Source of the DNA: an uncultured Eubacteriales bacterium
Lineage (GTDB): Bacteria > Bacillota > Clostridia > Christensenellales > CAG-138
Length of the DNA stretch: 64,000 nt
Reading direction: 5' to 3'
Assembly: GCA_902765005.1 (NCBI GenBank)
Contig: CACWYB010000023.1
Location: 1 to 64,000 of the forward strand
In this document: positions 1 to 7,473 of the stretch, in pieces
Layout of the letters: the number at the start of each line of letters is the position of its first letter
Position numbering within the stretch: position 1 is the first letter of the stretch
The notes under the pieces: model-generated
What the model saw: only the letters and a program-made list of their open reading frames with translations
What the model was told of the DNA's origin: nothing
Databases searched by the model: none
Program-made: the position numbers and the translations under genes

Positions 1-64
1 TTATGGTGATTTACGGCTTTTGCCCCTTTGATAAAATGCCTGAAAATGCGGGATATAGCGAGTT

Positions 65-574
65 ATGGCGAGTAATGTCCGATTTGTAAATACTTTCCCG
101 ACCATGAAGCCCATCGGTGTGCAGAAGAAGGCGGAGGCCGCCCAGGCGGCTGCGGAAGCCCCGGTTCAGGAGGCTGCGCCCGTCGAGCCGGAGAAGATTG
201 ACTTCACCGGCGTCGAGATCGAACCGCTGTTCAAGGATTTCGTCGATTTCGAGACCTTCTCCAAGTCTGATTTCCGTGCGGTCAAGGTGCTTGCCTGCGA
301 AGCCGTACCGAAGAGCAAGAAGCTCTTGAAGTTCACTTTGGACGACGGCACAGGTACGGAACGCACGATTTTATCGGGCATTCACTCCTATTACGAGCCG
401 GAGCAGCTCATCGGCAAGACTTGTGTGGCGATCACGAATCTCCCGCCCCGGGCCATGATGGGCCTTGAATCCTGCGGCATGCTGCTCTCCGCTGTCCACA
501 AGAAGGACGGCGAAGAACGGCTGAACCTTTTGATGGTTGACCCACACATCCCCGCCGGCGCGAAGCTGTACTAA
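65..574 (+). CDS. Stand-alone tRNA-binding (MetRS C-terminal/CsaA-like) OB-fold protein
   Basis: The 169-residue protein has a low-complexity Ala/Pro/Glu N-terminus (about residues 14-45) followed by a tRNA-binding OB-fold of the kind fused to the C-terminus of bacterial methionyl-tRNA synthetase or found alone in CsaA (motifs DFRAVKVLACEAV, TILSGI and NLPPRAMMGLESCGMLLSA). Family knowledge: such domains bind the tRNA elbow and raise affinity in trans or in cis. No synthetase domain is present; in-frame stops lie just upstream (29-31, 41-43, 56-58), so this is not the tail of a longer frame visible here. The start at 65 has no clear ribosome binding site, and ATG 103 is a possible alternative. 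A hairpin terminator follows directly. Whether it partners a truncated MetRS elsewhere cannot be seen. Confidence 0.8.
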   Translation: MASNVRFVNTFPTMKPIGVQKKAEAAQAAAEAPVQEAAPVEPEKIDFTGVEIEPLFKDFVDFETFSKSDFRAVKVLACEAVPKSKKLLKFTLDDGTGTERTILSGIHSYYEPEQLIGKTCVAITNLPPRAMMGLESCGMLLSAVHKKDGEERLNLLMVDPHIPAGAKLY

Positions 575-593
575 TCGCATAGAGCCTCAAACG

Positions 594-620
594 CCTCGGA
601 GAAATCCGAGGTGTTTTTTT
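594..620 (+). terminator. Rho-independent terminator of the tRNA-binding protein gene
   Basis: A perfect 7-bp stem (CCTCGGA / TCCGAGG) with a GAAA loop is followed by TG and a run of seven T. It lies 20 bases after the stop codon and isolates the first gene from the radical SAM gene. Confidence 0.9.
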
Positions 621-705
621 ATGTACTTTTCAGACTTTTCCACCTATCAATTCCCCTCCCGTTTTCGTCCAAAATACACCAATTTACACCAGTCGTACAC
701 CAATC

Positions 706-1788
706 TTGCAAGGGTATCTGTCCAAGGGTATCGAGGACTTTATGAAGGATCTGGTGAAGGCGACGCTGCAAAACCCGCGGGAGAGCGCGTTTATGCTGCG
801 CTTTGCCGCCGCCACCGCCGCCGCGTCGAGAAAGCGCAGGAAGTCTGAGGACAACGGGCTGCACATTCCCTCGTTTCTGATCGCCAGCATCACAAGCCAG
901 TGCAACCTGCATTGCGCAGGCTGCTATTCCCGCTGCAACCACGCAACCGTGGACGCCGCGCCCGTGCAGCAGCTGACAAGCGAGGAATGGCTCAAAATAT
1001 TCAGCGAAGCCGACGACCTGGGCATCAGCTTTATCCTGCTTGCGGGCGGGGAGCCCATGCTGCGGCGGGACATCATCGAGGCGGCGGGCAAGCGCTCCAA
1101 CATCCTGTTCCCGATCTTCACCAACGGCACCTTCATGGACGAGCGGTATTTTGACCTGTTTGACCGCTGCCGCAACCTCGTGCCGATCATGAGCATCGAG
1201 GGGGAGCAGGCCGTGACCGACGCAAGGCGCGGCAAGGGGATTTATGAGCGTCTGGTGCGGAATATGGATGAGCTGCACCGGCGCGGGCTGATTTACGGCG
1301 CATCCGTTACGGTGACCACCCAGAACATCCGGGAGGTCACCTCCGAATCGTTCCTCAAGACGCTGTCCGACCGGGGATGCAAGGCGGTCATCTTTGTGGA
1401 ATTTGTGCCGGTGACCGAAGAGAGCCAGGAGCTCGCCCCAGGGGACGCCGAGCGTGCATATCTGCAAGGGGAGCTGACCCGGCTTCGTCAGGCACATCCC
1501 GAAATGGTCTACCTGTCCTTCCCCGGCGACGAGAAGAGCTCCGGCGGATGCGTCGCGGCAGGGCGCGGCTTCTTCCACATCAACTCCCACGGCGGTGCGG
1601 AGCCGTGTCCCTTCTCGCCCTATTCGGACGTGAACGTCAGAAACACGTCCCTGCGGGATGCTTTGAACTCCAAATTGTTTGTCACGCTGCGCGAAAACGG
1701 ACATCTGCTGGAGGATCACGCGGGCGGCTGCGTGCTGTACGAAAAGCGGGATCTGGTCCAGCGCATATTAGCGGAAGAATCAAAATAA
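706..1788 (+). CDS. Radical SAM protein with C-terminal SPASM/twitch-like cysteines
   Basis: Protein of up to 360 residues. The CNLHCAGC motif (CxxxCxxC) is the radical SAM 4Fe-4S site, followed by the GGEP motif and further TIM-barrel segments. Additional cysteines near the C-terminus (SSGGCVAAGRG, GGAEPCPFSPYSD, AGGCVLYEK) look like a reduced SPASM/twitch auxiliary cluster site, as in peptide-maturase-like enzymes, but no precursor peptide is evident next to it. The TTG at 706 keeps an N-terminal KGI-DFMKDLVK helix; ATG 742, with GAGG 5 bases upstream, is an equally good start. The flavodoxin gene begins 15 bases downstream, so the pair is probably one transcript with the flavodoxin as a candidate electron donor (inference). 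The substrate is unknown. Confidence 0.85.
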   Translation: MQGYLSKGIEDFMKDLVKATLQNPRESAFMLRFAAATAAASRKRRKSEDNGLHIPSFLIASITSQCNLHCAGCYSRCNHATVDAAPVQQLTSEEWLKIFSEADDLGISFILLAGGEPMLRRDIIEAAGKRSNILFPIFTNGTFMDERYFDLFDRCRNLVPIMSIEGEQAVTDARRGKGIYERLVRNMDELHRRGLIYGASVTVTTQNIREVTSESFLKTLSDRGCKAVIFVEFVPVTEESQELAPGDAERAYLQGELTRLRQAHPEMVYLSFPGDEKSSGGCVAAGRGFFHINSHGGAEPCPFSPYSDVNVRNTSLRDALNSKLFVTLRENGHLLEDHAGGCVLYEKRDLVQRILAEESK

Positions 1789-1803
1789 GAAAAGGAGCTG
1801 CGT

Positions 1804-2262
1804 ATGAAATCACTTGTCGTTTATTTCAGTGCCGAGGGCAGGACAGCTGGCGTTGCCAAAGCCTTTGCAGAGAGAACCGGCGCGGATCTGTTTGAAATCC
1901 GCCCCGAAAGCCCCTACACCGCCGCGGATCTGAACTGGAGAAACCCGCTTGCGCGCTGCAACCGGGAATATTTCGGCAAAAAGGACGTGCCGGTCGTCGG
2001 CAGCGTTCCGGGCTTTGCCGATTATGAAACCGTCTGGATCGGCTTTCCGATCTGGTACGGCTGCGCGCCCAATGTGATCAACACCTTCTGCAAGGCCTAC
2101 GACTGGTCGGGGAAGGCCGTACACGCGTTTGCCACCTCCGGCGGCAGCGGGATCGGCAAAACCGCCGAAAAGCTGCAGCCCTACCTGTCCGGCGCGGCGT
2201 CGGTGGATGCGGTGCTGGTGCAGGACGCCGAGGCGTTGCTGCAAGCAGCAAAAGAGGTGTGA
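1804..2262 (+). CDS. Flavodoxin-family protein
   Basis: A 152-residue protein beginning MKSLVVYFSAEGRTAGVAKAF, the phosphate-binding loop of flavodoxins (family pattern S-x-G-x-T). Segment VWIGFPIWYGCAPNVINTF matches the second flavin-contacting loop, and FATSGGSGIGKT the third; this arrangement is typical of the Flavodoxin_4 group. Cytosolic FMN-dependent electron carrier or reductase is the expected role. A strong AAGGAG site sits 7 bases before the ATG. It follows the radical SAM gene by 15 bases, so delivery of electrons to that enzyme is a reasonable inference. No terminator is seen until the strong hairpin at 2471. Confidence 0.85.
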   Translation: MKSLVVYFSAEGRTAGVAKAFAERTGADLFEIRPESPYTAADLNWRNPLARCNREYFGKKDVPVVGSVPGFADYETVWIGFPIWYGCAPNVINTFCKAYDWSGKAVHAFATSGGSGIGKTAEKLQPYLSGAASVDAVLVQDAEALLQAAKEV

Positions 2263-2470
2263 TCCCCCTTATCCGAAACGGGCGAGCGATCGCCGGAAAC
2301 GGGCCGGGATCCCTTTGAAGAAAGGGAAAAGGGCCGGGAGGATCAAATGCGTCATCCAGGTGCCTTTCCCCAACCGCTGTGTGAATGCCGCGCCCACCGT
2401 TCCCGCCGCTCTACCCGGCAAAATCCTGCCGCCTTCTGATAGGCGCAGCTCACCATTGGCGCAAAAGAAA
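2263..2470. other. Intergenic stretch without a recognisable gene
   Basis: About 200 bases between the flavodoxin gene and the bidirectional terminator. I see no credible reading frame with a ribosome binding site on either strand, only GC-rich sequence with a short repeated GAAACGGGC element. It may be a decayed gene tail, but nothing identifies it. Confidence 0.5.
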
Positions 2471-2517
2471 GCCCGCTATGATAGTTGGTCCTGGCTGACT
2501 ATCATAGCGGGCCTTTT
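2471..2517. terminator. Bidirectional terminator between convergent genes
   Basis: A perfect 15-bp stem (arms 2471-2485 and 2498-2512, beginning GCCCGCTATGATAGT) carries TTTTT on the plus side and a T-rich tail on the minus side. It separates the flavodoxin gene from the convergent foldase gene. Confidence 0.9.
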
Positions 2518-2566
2518 TCTTGGTGGAAAATGAGTTGTTTTTATTCGTTGAACCCGTCTGGGCCGG

Positions 2567-3736
2567 TTACGGCTGGCCGTTCATGAGCCGGACATAGGCG
2601 GAATAGACCTCCACGGCGTCCAGGTCCTTGAGCTCGGGGGCGACGGTCACCTCCATCTGCACGGCCCGGGCCACCACCAGATCGGAGAGGTAATCCTCCT
2701 GGAGGGCGGCCAGGGCCTCCGGGTCGGCCTTGAGCTTGTCCGTCAGCGCCTTGCGCAGGATGATATAGAAGCCGGTCTCCCCCTCCACCACGCCGCTGAC
2801 CTGGCCGGGCCGGAGGGCCTTGGCGGCGGTCTCGTAGGCGGTGTTCATGGTGCCGGGGGCGAAGGTGTAGCCCTCCGGGTTGTCCTTCCGATAGGGGTCC
2901 TCGCTGTTGGCCTCCGCCAGGGCGGCGAAGGCGGCCGCCGGGTCAGCGGCGGCGGCGATCTCCTGTGCCAGCGCCTCGGCCTTGGCCTTCTTGGCGGCGA
3001 TGGCCTCGTCGGACAGGGGGGTGTAGCCGGAGAGCTCCAGCTTGGTCAGGTAAATGTGGTCTGTGAACAGGCCGTAGTCGTCCAGCTCCTCCGGGCCGGC
3101 GTAGAGGGGGTTGCCGGGGGTGCTCACCAGGGCGTAGAGCTTGTCGAACCAGTGGCCGTAGGCGCTGATCCGGTCGTAGTTGGCCCGGGACAGGCCCATC
3201 TCGGCGATGTAACCCTGGAAGGCCTCCTCGCTGCCCAGGCTGCTGACCAGCTCCTGCCGCTCCTGCTCCAGGGCCTGCCGATCCTCCTCCGTCAGGGTGA
3301 GGCCGTTCTCCCGGGCCAGGGCCTCCAGGGCCATGTAGTGGCGGACGGTGTCCTCGGTCTGCCGGTTGAGATATTCTCGCAGGGTGTCGTAGCCGCCGAA
3401 GGGGGCGTCCCAATTCAGGTACCCGTCGGTGCCCATGATGCCCTTGAGCTCCGGGTTTGTCTCCGCGTAGGTGTACACCCGATACTCTAGCAGGCTGGCG
3501 TTATAAATCTGATAATAGCAATACAGGGCCAGAGGCACCTCCACCCCCTCCCCGGACAGGACCGTCATCTCCGGGTCCAGGCCGGTGATGGAGGTGTAGA
3601 TCTCCGTCACGCTGGACAGGGGGACGGCCGTGGCCGTGGGGGCCGGGGCCTGAGCGGCTTCCTGCTTCTTCCCGCAGCCGAAAAGGCCGCCAAGGAGCAG
3701 CGCGCAGGCAAGCAGCAGGGCAAGGGTTCGCTTCAT
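2567..3736 (-). CDS. Foldase lipoprotein with parvulin-type (PpiC/SurA/PrsA-like) domain
   Basis: A 389-residue secreted lipoprotein: signal peptide with lipobox LFGC (Cys21), a short Ala/Pro/Thr linker, an N-terminal helical SurA-like chaperone region (about 60-230) and a parvulin-like segment (about 270-335; pattern ANSEDPYRKDNPEGYTF, ALRPGQVSGVVEGETGFYII). Family role: extracytoplasmic folding of secreted proteins, in the manner of PrsA. The PPIase core is reduced, so it may act mainly as a chaperone. The ATG has a GAGGAACGAAC ribosome binding region. It sits downstream of, but is separated by a hairpin terminator from, the AstE-like gene. Secreted enzymes nearby (dipeptidase, pullulanase) are plausible clients, by inference only. 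Confidence 0.85.
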   Translation of the reverse strand: MKRTLALLLACALLLGGLFGCGKKQEAAQAPAPTATAVPLSSVTEIYTSITGLDPEMTVLSGEGVEVPLALYCYYQIYNASLLEYRVYTYAETNPELKGIMGTDGYLNWDAPFGGYDTLREYLNRQTEDTVRHYMALEALARENGLTLTEEDRQALEQERQELVSSLGSEEAFQGYIAEMGLSRANYDRISAYGHWFDKLYALVSTPGNPLYAGPEELDDYGLFTDHIYLTKLELSGYTPLSDEAIAAKKAKAEALAQEIAAAADPAAAFAALAEANSEDPYRKDNPEGYTFAPGTMNTAYETAAKALRPGQVSGVVEGETGFYIILRKALTDKLKADPEALAALQEDYLSDLVVARAVQMEVTVAPELKDLDAVEVYSAYVRLMNGQP

Positions 3737-3780
3737 GTTCGTTCCTCTTTGGTTGGATTGTTCGCCGGACCCGGCGGGAG

Positions 3781-3819
3781 AAAAAAGGTTCCGGGGAGCA
3801 TTCCAAGGAAGGCTCCCCG
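3781..3819 (-). terminator. Terminator of the DUF6305/permease/hydrolase operon
   Basis: Stem CGGGGAGC / GCTCCCCG (3792-3799, 3812-3819), followed on the minus strand by a GAACCTTTTTTC tail. It lies between the AstE-like gene and the foldase gene. Confidence 0.7.
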
Positions 3820-3850
3820 TTTTTCTTCGATTCGGTTGTTTAGGATGGGA

Positions 3851-5017
3851 TCAATCGTAGTAGACCCGGTCCGCCGGGGCCGTGGCGGGGTTGTAGTAGT
3901 AGGGCGCCAGGCTCTGGCAGAGCTCCTGATAGGAGGGGATGCCCTCCACCTGGATGGTCTGGTCGGGGTTGATCATGTTGTTCCACTCGATGGTCTTGAG
4001 GATGGTGGTGATGTGACGGGCCACCCGCTTCTCGATGGGCCAACCGCTTTCGTCGATGGGCGAATAGAGGAGCTTGTGATCCCCCGCCAGCATGACGAAC
4101 CGATCCTTGCCTTCCATGAGCAGGGCTTCGTCGGTGATGCCGCGGATACGGTCCAGCATGGGCTCGGCTACCTCGAAGGTGTAGGGCACGCAGTCGGACC
4201 AGTCGCCGATCTCACGATGGCTCAGGCCATGGAGGGCTTCCGGCGAGTAGTTGCAGGTGATGGCCACGTCAAAGGGATCGGCGGTCAGGTCCATGGACAC
4301 CATGGAGCCCACCACATCGCCCCGCTGATGGAACACGATGGTATTCTCCACGGAGTATTCCAGCTCCGCCTCGTGGAGGTCGATGGCCAGATCGATGCCC
4401 TCCTGCTTGATCATCTGCATGGCGGCGTAGTTGGTCCGCTCGGTCAAAAGGCCGTTGGCCTTGCCGGGCCAGGTCCGGTTGATGTTGCGCACGTCCACGT
4501 TGGCCAGGTTCTGGCCGCTGGGATAGTGGATGTAGACCTCGGGATCGGGCCAGGAATCCAGCTGGTTGCCGGCCCGGTCGCCGAAGCGCCACTTCATGGT
4601 GCCCCAGCCGCAGTCGTAGGTGAAGAAACGGGGATAGGCTTCGCCCACGCGGGTGTTGGTGGAGGCGCTGGTGTTCATGCTGTCGATGACGAAGACCCGG
4701 CCCTGGGTGACCTTCAGATTCTCCACGATGAGGGAGCAGGCCATGACGCCCACGGGCTCCTCCGGATGGCTCCGGCCCCAGATGAGGATGGTGCCACCGG
4801 GAACGCCGCTGTCGAAGATGTACACGTTGCAGTCGTTCACGGTGCCCTTGATCACGTCGCTGTAATCGGAGAGTTTCTTGACCTCGGTGATGTACTTGCT
4901 GACGACCACGGGCTCCTTATAGGTCCTGTGCTCCCGGAACATGTAGCCGGCGATGGCCATCATGACCACGGCCAGGGCCACGGCTACGATCTTGACGATG
5001 GTGGTTTTGTTTTTCAT
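3851..5017 (-). CDS. Membrane-anchored AstE/aspartoacylase-like (M14-type) zinc hydrolase
   Basis: A 388-residue protein with an N-terminal signal anchor (about residues 8-26) and an extracytoplasmic zinc-hydrolase domain. Zinc-ligand candidates are His and Glu in GRSHPEEP and His in AIDLHEAE; NINRTWPG matches the NxxR-FPG segment of the succinylglutamate desuccinylase/aspartoacylase branch of the M14 carboxypeptidase fold. The expected reaction is removal of an acyl group or a C-terminal residue from an amino-acid conjugate outside the membrane; the exact substrate is unknown. GAAGGAA lies 4 bases before the ATG. The upstream 57-residue membrane protein ends 16 bases before it and the permease precedes that, so hydrolysis followed by uptake is the likely logic (inference). 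Confidence 0.75.
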   Translation of the reverse strand: MKNKTTIVKIVAVALAVVMMAIAGYMFREHRTYKEPVVVSKYITEVKKLSDYSDVIKGTVNDCNVYIFDSGVPGGTILIWGRSHPEEPVGVMACSLIVENLKVTQGRVFVIDSMNTSASTNTRVGEAYPRFFTYDCGWGTMKWRFGDRAGNQLDSWPDPEVYIHYPSGQNLANVDVRNINRTWPGKANGLLTERTNYAAMQMIKQEGIDLAIDLHEAELEYSVENTIVFHQRGDVVGSMVSMDLTADPFDVAITCNYSPEALHGLSHREIGDWSDCVPYTFEVAEPMLDRIRGITDEALLMEGKDRFVMLAGDHKLLYSPIDESGWPIEKRVARHITTILKTIEWNNMINPDQTIQVEGIPSYQELCQSLAPYYYNPATAPADRVYYD

Positions 5018-5033
5018 TTTCCTTCAGCCCCCT

Positions 5034-5207
5034 TTACTTCAGCCGCAGCAAGCGAAGGACGAACGGGATCATGATCACAACATATACCAGGGCATCCTGC
5101 ACGTTCTTGGTCTTGATGAAGACCCGGATGATGGCCAGCAGGAAGAAGGCGGCGGTAGCATAGGTACAGATTGTGATGATCAGATTCACGATTACCAACA
5201 GACTCAT
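5034..5207 (-). CDS. 57-residue hydrophobic membrane protein in the permease operon
   Basis: A short frame of 57 codons plus stop fits exactly between the permease (4 bases upstream) and the AstE-like gene (16 bases downstream). The peptide begins MSLLVIVNLIITICTYATA and has two hydrophobic segments (about residues 4-30 and 40-53) separated by a basic RVFIKTKNVQDAL loop, ending RLLRLK. I do not recognise the family. Its position next to a DctM-like permease, where TRAP systems carry the small DctQ subunit, suggests a reduced accessory subunit (inference). GGGGGTGTAAGCAT upstream gives a good ribosome binding site. It is too short for many gene callers. Confidence 0.75.
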   Translation of the reverse strand: MSLLVIVNLIITICTYATAAFFLLAIIRVFIKTKNVQDALVYVVIMIPFVLRLLRLK

Positions 5208-5211
5208 ATGC

Positions 5212-6549
5212 TTACACCCCCAGGAAGTTGCCGAACGGCTTGTTGAAGATCATGGCCAGCGTGCAGATAGCCAGGATGAACAGCATGGGCACCAGGGCCT
5301 TCTTCACGAAGCCCTTGTAATACTCGCCCTTGTAGTCCAGCTCCAGCACCGTGGCGCGGCCCACCACCGCGGTAGGCGGCAGGCAGTCGCCCACAGGCCA
5401 CATGACCGCCCAGCAGGACAGGGCGATGATGGGGTTGTAGCCCAGCATGTTGAAGAGCATGATCAGCGGCACGCCGAACAGCGGCGCCACCGCGTATTGG
5501 AGCACGCCCTCGGTGACGGGCAGGATCAGCCACAGGGCCGCGAACAGCAGCCAGATGGGCAGAATGACCACGGCCAGGGACAGCAGGCCCCGGGCGCCGG
5601 TGAGGGTCATGATCTGGTTCAGCACGCCCACGACCATCATGATGCCCACCAGCTCCTTCAGATTGGTGACGGTGGTCATGGCGATGTCCAGGACGTTCAC
5701 CTTCTTGGGGCTGACCAGCAAGGTGGTGAAGCCGCAGAGCATGAAGATCATGGGCAGGCCGAAGGTGGGCCACCAGGCCGGGAAGATGCGGGCGCCCAGG
5801 ATCAGCACGACCATCACCACGAAGGGAACGAAGGCCTTGAGCAGGTTCCAGCCGGCCGGCGCTTCGGGCAGGGTGGCGAGGACTTCGTCCACGGTGCCCT
5901 TGCGCTCGCCCTTGCCGGCCAGATAGAAGGTGGCAAAGAGGGCGCCCAGGCCGCTCAAGATGAGCAGGGGCCAGGTGAAGCCCGTGTAGGGCATGTTGGC
6001 GCCGGCGGCGGCCATCATGGCCCAGAGGTTGATGGGCGGGCAGGCGGCGGACATGGCAGCCAGGATGAAGATCAGGGCCACCCGCTTATCCTCCTCCACA
6101 CCCATGGCGGTGAGCACCGCGCCCACCAGGCCGCCCACGGTGAGCACCGTGGTGGCGCCGGAGCCGGTGACCGCGCCGGGGACCATCATGACCACCATGA
6201 GCAGCAGCAGGCAGACGACCCTATGGTCATAGAACCGCTTGACGATGGTCCGAACCAGGTAGGATACGCCGCCGGTCTCCTTGTACAGGGTCATGAAGAA
6301 GGTGGCGGTAAGGAAGGTCATGCACACATCGAAGTAGGTGAAGGTGCCCTCCACCAGATGGCGGATGACCTCTGCGAAGGTGAGGACCGACCTGGGGTCC
6401 TCGCCCATGGGCAGGATCACATGAGCGATGACGGCGCTCACGGCGCCCAGCAGTAGGCACAGCTCCGTGTTCAGGCGAAGCTTTTTCGCGACCGCGAACA
6501 CCACGGCGATCACGATGAGCACTGCCAGGGAATGCGTCAACATAGTCAA
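5212..6549 (-). CDS. DctM-like (TRAP large subunit type) permease
   Basis: A 445-residue protein with about 11-13 hydrophobic segments. Two related halves carry TRAP/IT-superfamily-type re-entrant motifs (PGAVTGSGATTVLTVGG and LPVTEGVLQYAVAPLFG), so it resembles the DctM large subunit more than other secondary carriers. Canonical DctP and DctQ are absent; a DUF6305-like lipoprotein precedes it by 33 bases and a 57-residue membrane protein follows by 4. The TTG at 6549 sits 8 bases after GGGGGTG and is preferred over ATG 6543. Substrate unknown; the flanking dipeptidase and AstE-like hydrolase suggest amino acids or acyl amino acids (inference). Confidence 0.75.
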   Translation of the reverse strand: MTMLTHSLAVLIVIAVVFAVAKKLRLNTELCLLLGAVSAVIAHVILPMGEDPRSVLTFAEVIRHLVEGTFTYFDVCMTFLTATFFMTLYKETGGVSYLVRTIVKRFYDHRVVCLLLLMVVMMVPGAVTGSGATTVLTVGGLVGAVLTAMGVEEDKRVALIFILAAMSAACPPINLWAMMAAAGANMPYTGFTWPLLILSGLGALFATFYLAGKGERKGTVDEVLATLPEAPAGWNLLKAFVPFVVMVVLILGARIFPAWWPTFGLPMIFMLCGFTTLLVSPKKVNVLDIAMTTVTNLKELVGIMMVVGVLNQIMTLTGARGLLSLAVVILPIWLLFAALWLILPVTEGVLQYAVAPLFGVPLIMLFNMLGYNPIIALSCWAVMWPVGDCLPPTAVVGRATVLELDYKGEYYKGFVKKALVPMLFILAICTLAMIFNKPFGNFLGV

Positions 6550-6582
6550 AACGAATACACCCCCTTTAGCCCCTTGCCGGCC

Positions 6583-7317
6583 TTAACCCAGGACGGAGGT
6601 GATGGACTTGGCGTCCTTGACCTTGATCAGCGGGATGTTATGCTCAGTGCAATAGTTGGTGAACAGACCGTCGTTGTCGCTCTCCTCGATGACCAGAACC
6701 ACATCCGCCACGGCCAGCATGGAATCGATGGAGGCCTGGTCGGAGTAGTCGGTGCGGCGGGCGGAGCCCTCGATGTGGGCGCAGACCACGACCATGCCCG
6801 CATCCTTGGCGGCCTGGGCCAGCTTCTGGCAGCGGGCGATCTCCGCGTCGATATCGGTGCCGGCGGCGCCCATGCCCTTGCCGGAGGTGCCGGTGGTGAT
6901 GACCAGGGTCTTGGCGTTGGGGGCCACCTCCAGGAGCTGTTCGGCGGTCAGGTTGTTCTCGTTGATGGCTTCCAGGCCCAGGGTGCCGGCCAGGGACTTA
7001 AACATGACCGCGCCGGGGCTCTGGCCGCAGGTGGTGGACACGAAGGGGCCATAGATCTTCCCCTCCTCCTGGGCTTCGGGAGCGGCTTCGGCCGGCTTCT
7101 CGGCAGGCTCCTCCGCCGCGGCGGCGGCTTCGGCAGGCTTCTCGGCGGGCTCTTGGGCCGCTGGGGCCTCGGCAGGCTTCTCGGCAGGCTTCTCGGCGGC
7201 GGCCGCGGGCTCGTTGGCGGGGGCCGGCTCATTGGCGGGGGCGGCTTCCTTGCTGCCGCAGGCCACCAGGGCCAGGGCCAGGGCCAGGACTAACAGCAAT
7301 GCGATGATTTTCTTCAT
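6583..7317 (-). CDS. DUF6305-like lipoprotein with long Ala/Pro/Glu/Lys linker
   Basis: A 244-residue lipoprotein: signal peptide with lipobox LVAC (Cys20), a roughly 60-residue linker built from repeated EKPAEA/EPAEKPAE units, and a C-terminal globular domain (about 88-244) that reads like DUF6305 (TTCGQSPGAVMFKSL, KTLVITTGTSGKGMGAAGTD, VVCAHIEGSARRTDYSD). The domain looks like a Rossmann-type alpha/beta fold and its function is not known. Being exported, lipid-anchored and first in line before the permease, it is the obvious candidate for a substrate-binding or docking component (inference). AAGGAG lies 8 bases before the ATG. The linker length suggests the domain is held well away from the membrane. 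Confidence 0.75.
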   Translation of the reverse strand: MKKIIALLLVLALALALVACGSKEAAPANEPAPANEPAAAAEKPAEKPAEAPAAQEPAEKPAEAAAAAEEPAEKPAEAAPEAQEEGKIYGPFVSTTCGQSPGAVMFKSLAGTLGLEAINENNLTAEQLLEVAPNAKTLVITTGTSGKGMGAAGTDIDAEIARCQKLAQAAKDAGMVVVCAHIEGSARRTDYSDQASIDSMLAVADVVLVIEESDNDGLFTNYCTEHNIPLIKVKDAKSITSVLG

Positions 7318-7342
7318 ATTTCTTTACTCCTTATGGGGTTGG

Positions 7343-7441
7343 GTATGCCCGGGGCATACGGCTCTTTACAGGAACGGCACCCGGCGTAACAGCTCCACCC
7401 GGAAGGAATGGAGTTTGCGCACCGGGTGCCGCGATCAGTCA
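7343..7441 (-). repeat. Two hairpins between the dipeptidase and the DUF6305 gene
   Basis: A 10-bp outer stem (CGGCACCCGG at 7375-7384 pairing with 7432-7441) encloses a second small stem (CTCCA/TGGAG), and a separate 17-base palindrome lies at 7343-7359 (8-bp arms). No T-run follows on the minus strand, so this is more likely an RNA-stability or partial termination structure than a full terminator. Confidence 0.5.
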
Positions 7442-7473
7442 GTCAGCGCCGGACAAAGCCGGCATGGAGTCTC

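Noticed and set aside
3749-5074. Long open frame on the plus strand opposite the AstE-like gene
   Set aside because: Composition (Gly/Val/His-rich) is that of an antisense shadow of a GC-rich gene; the minus-strand gene has motifs, signal anchor and ribosome binding site.
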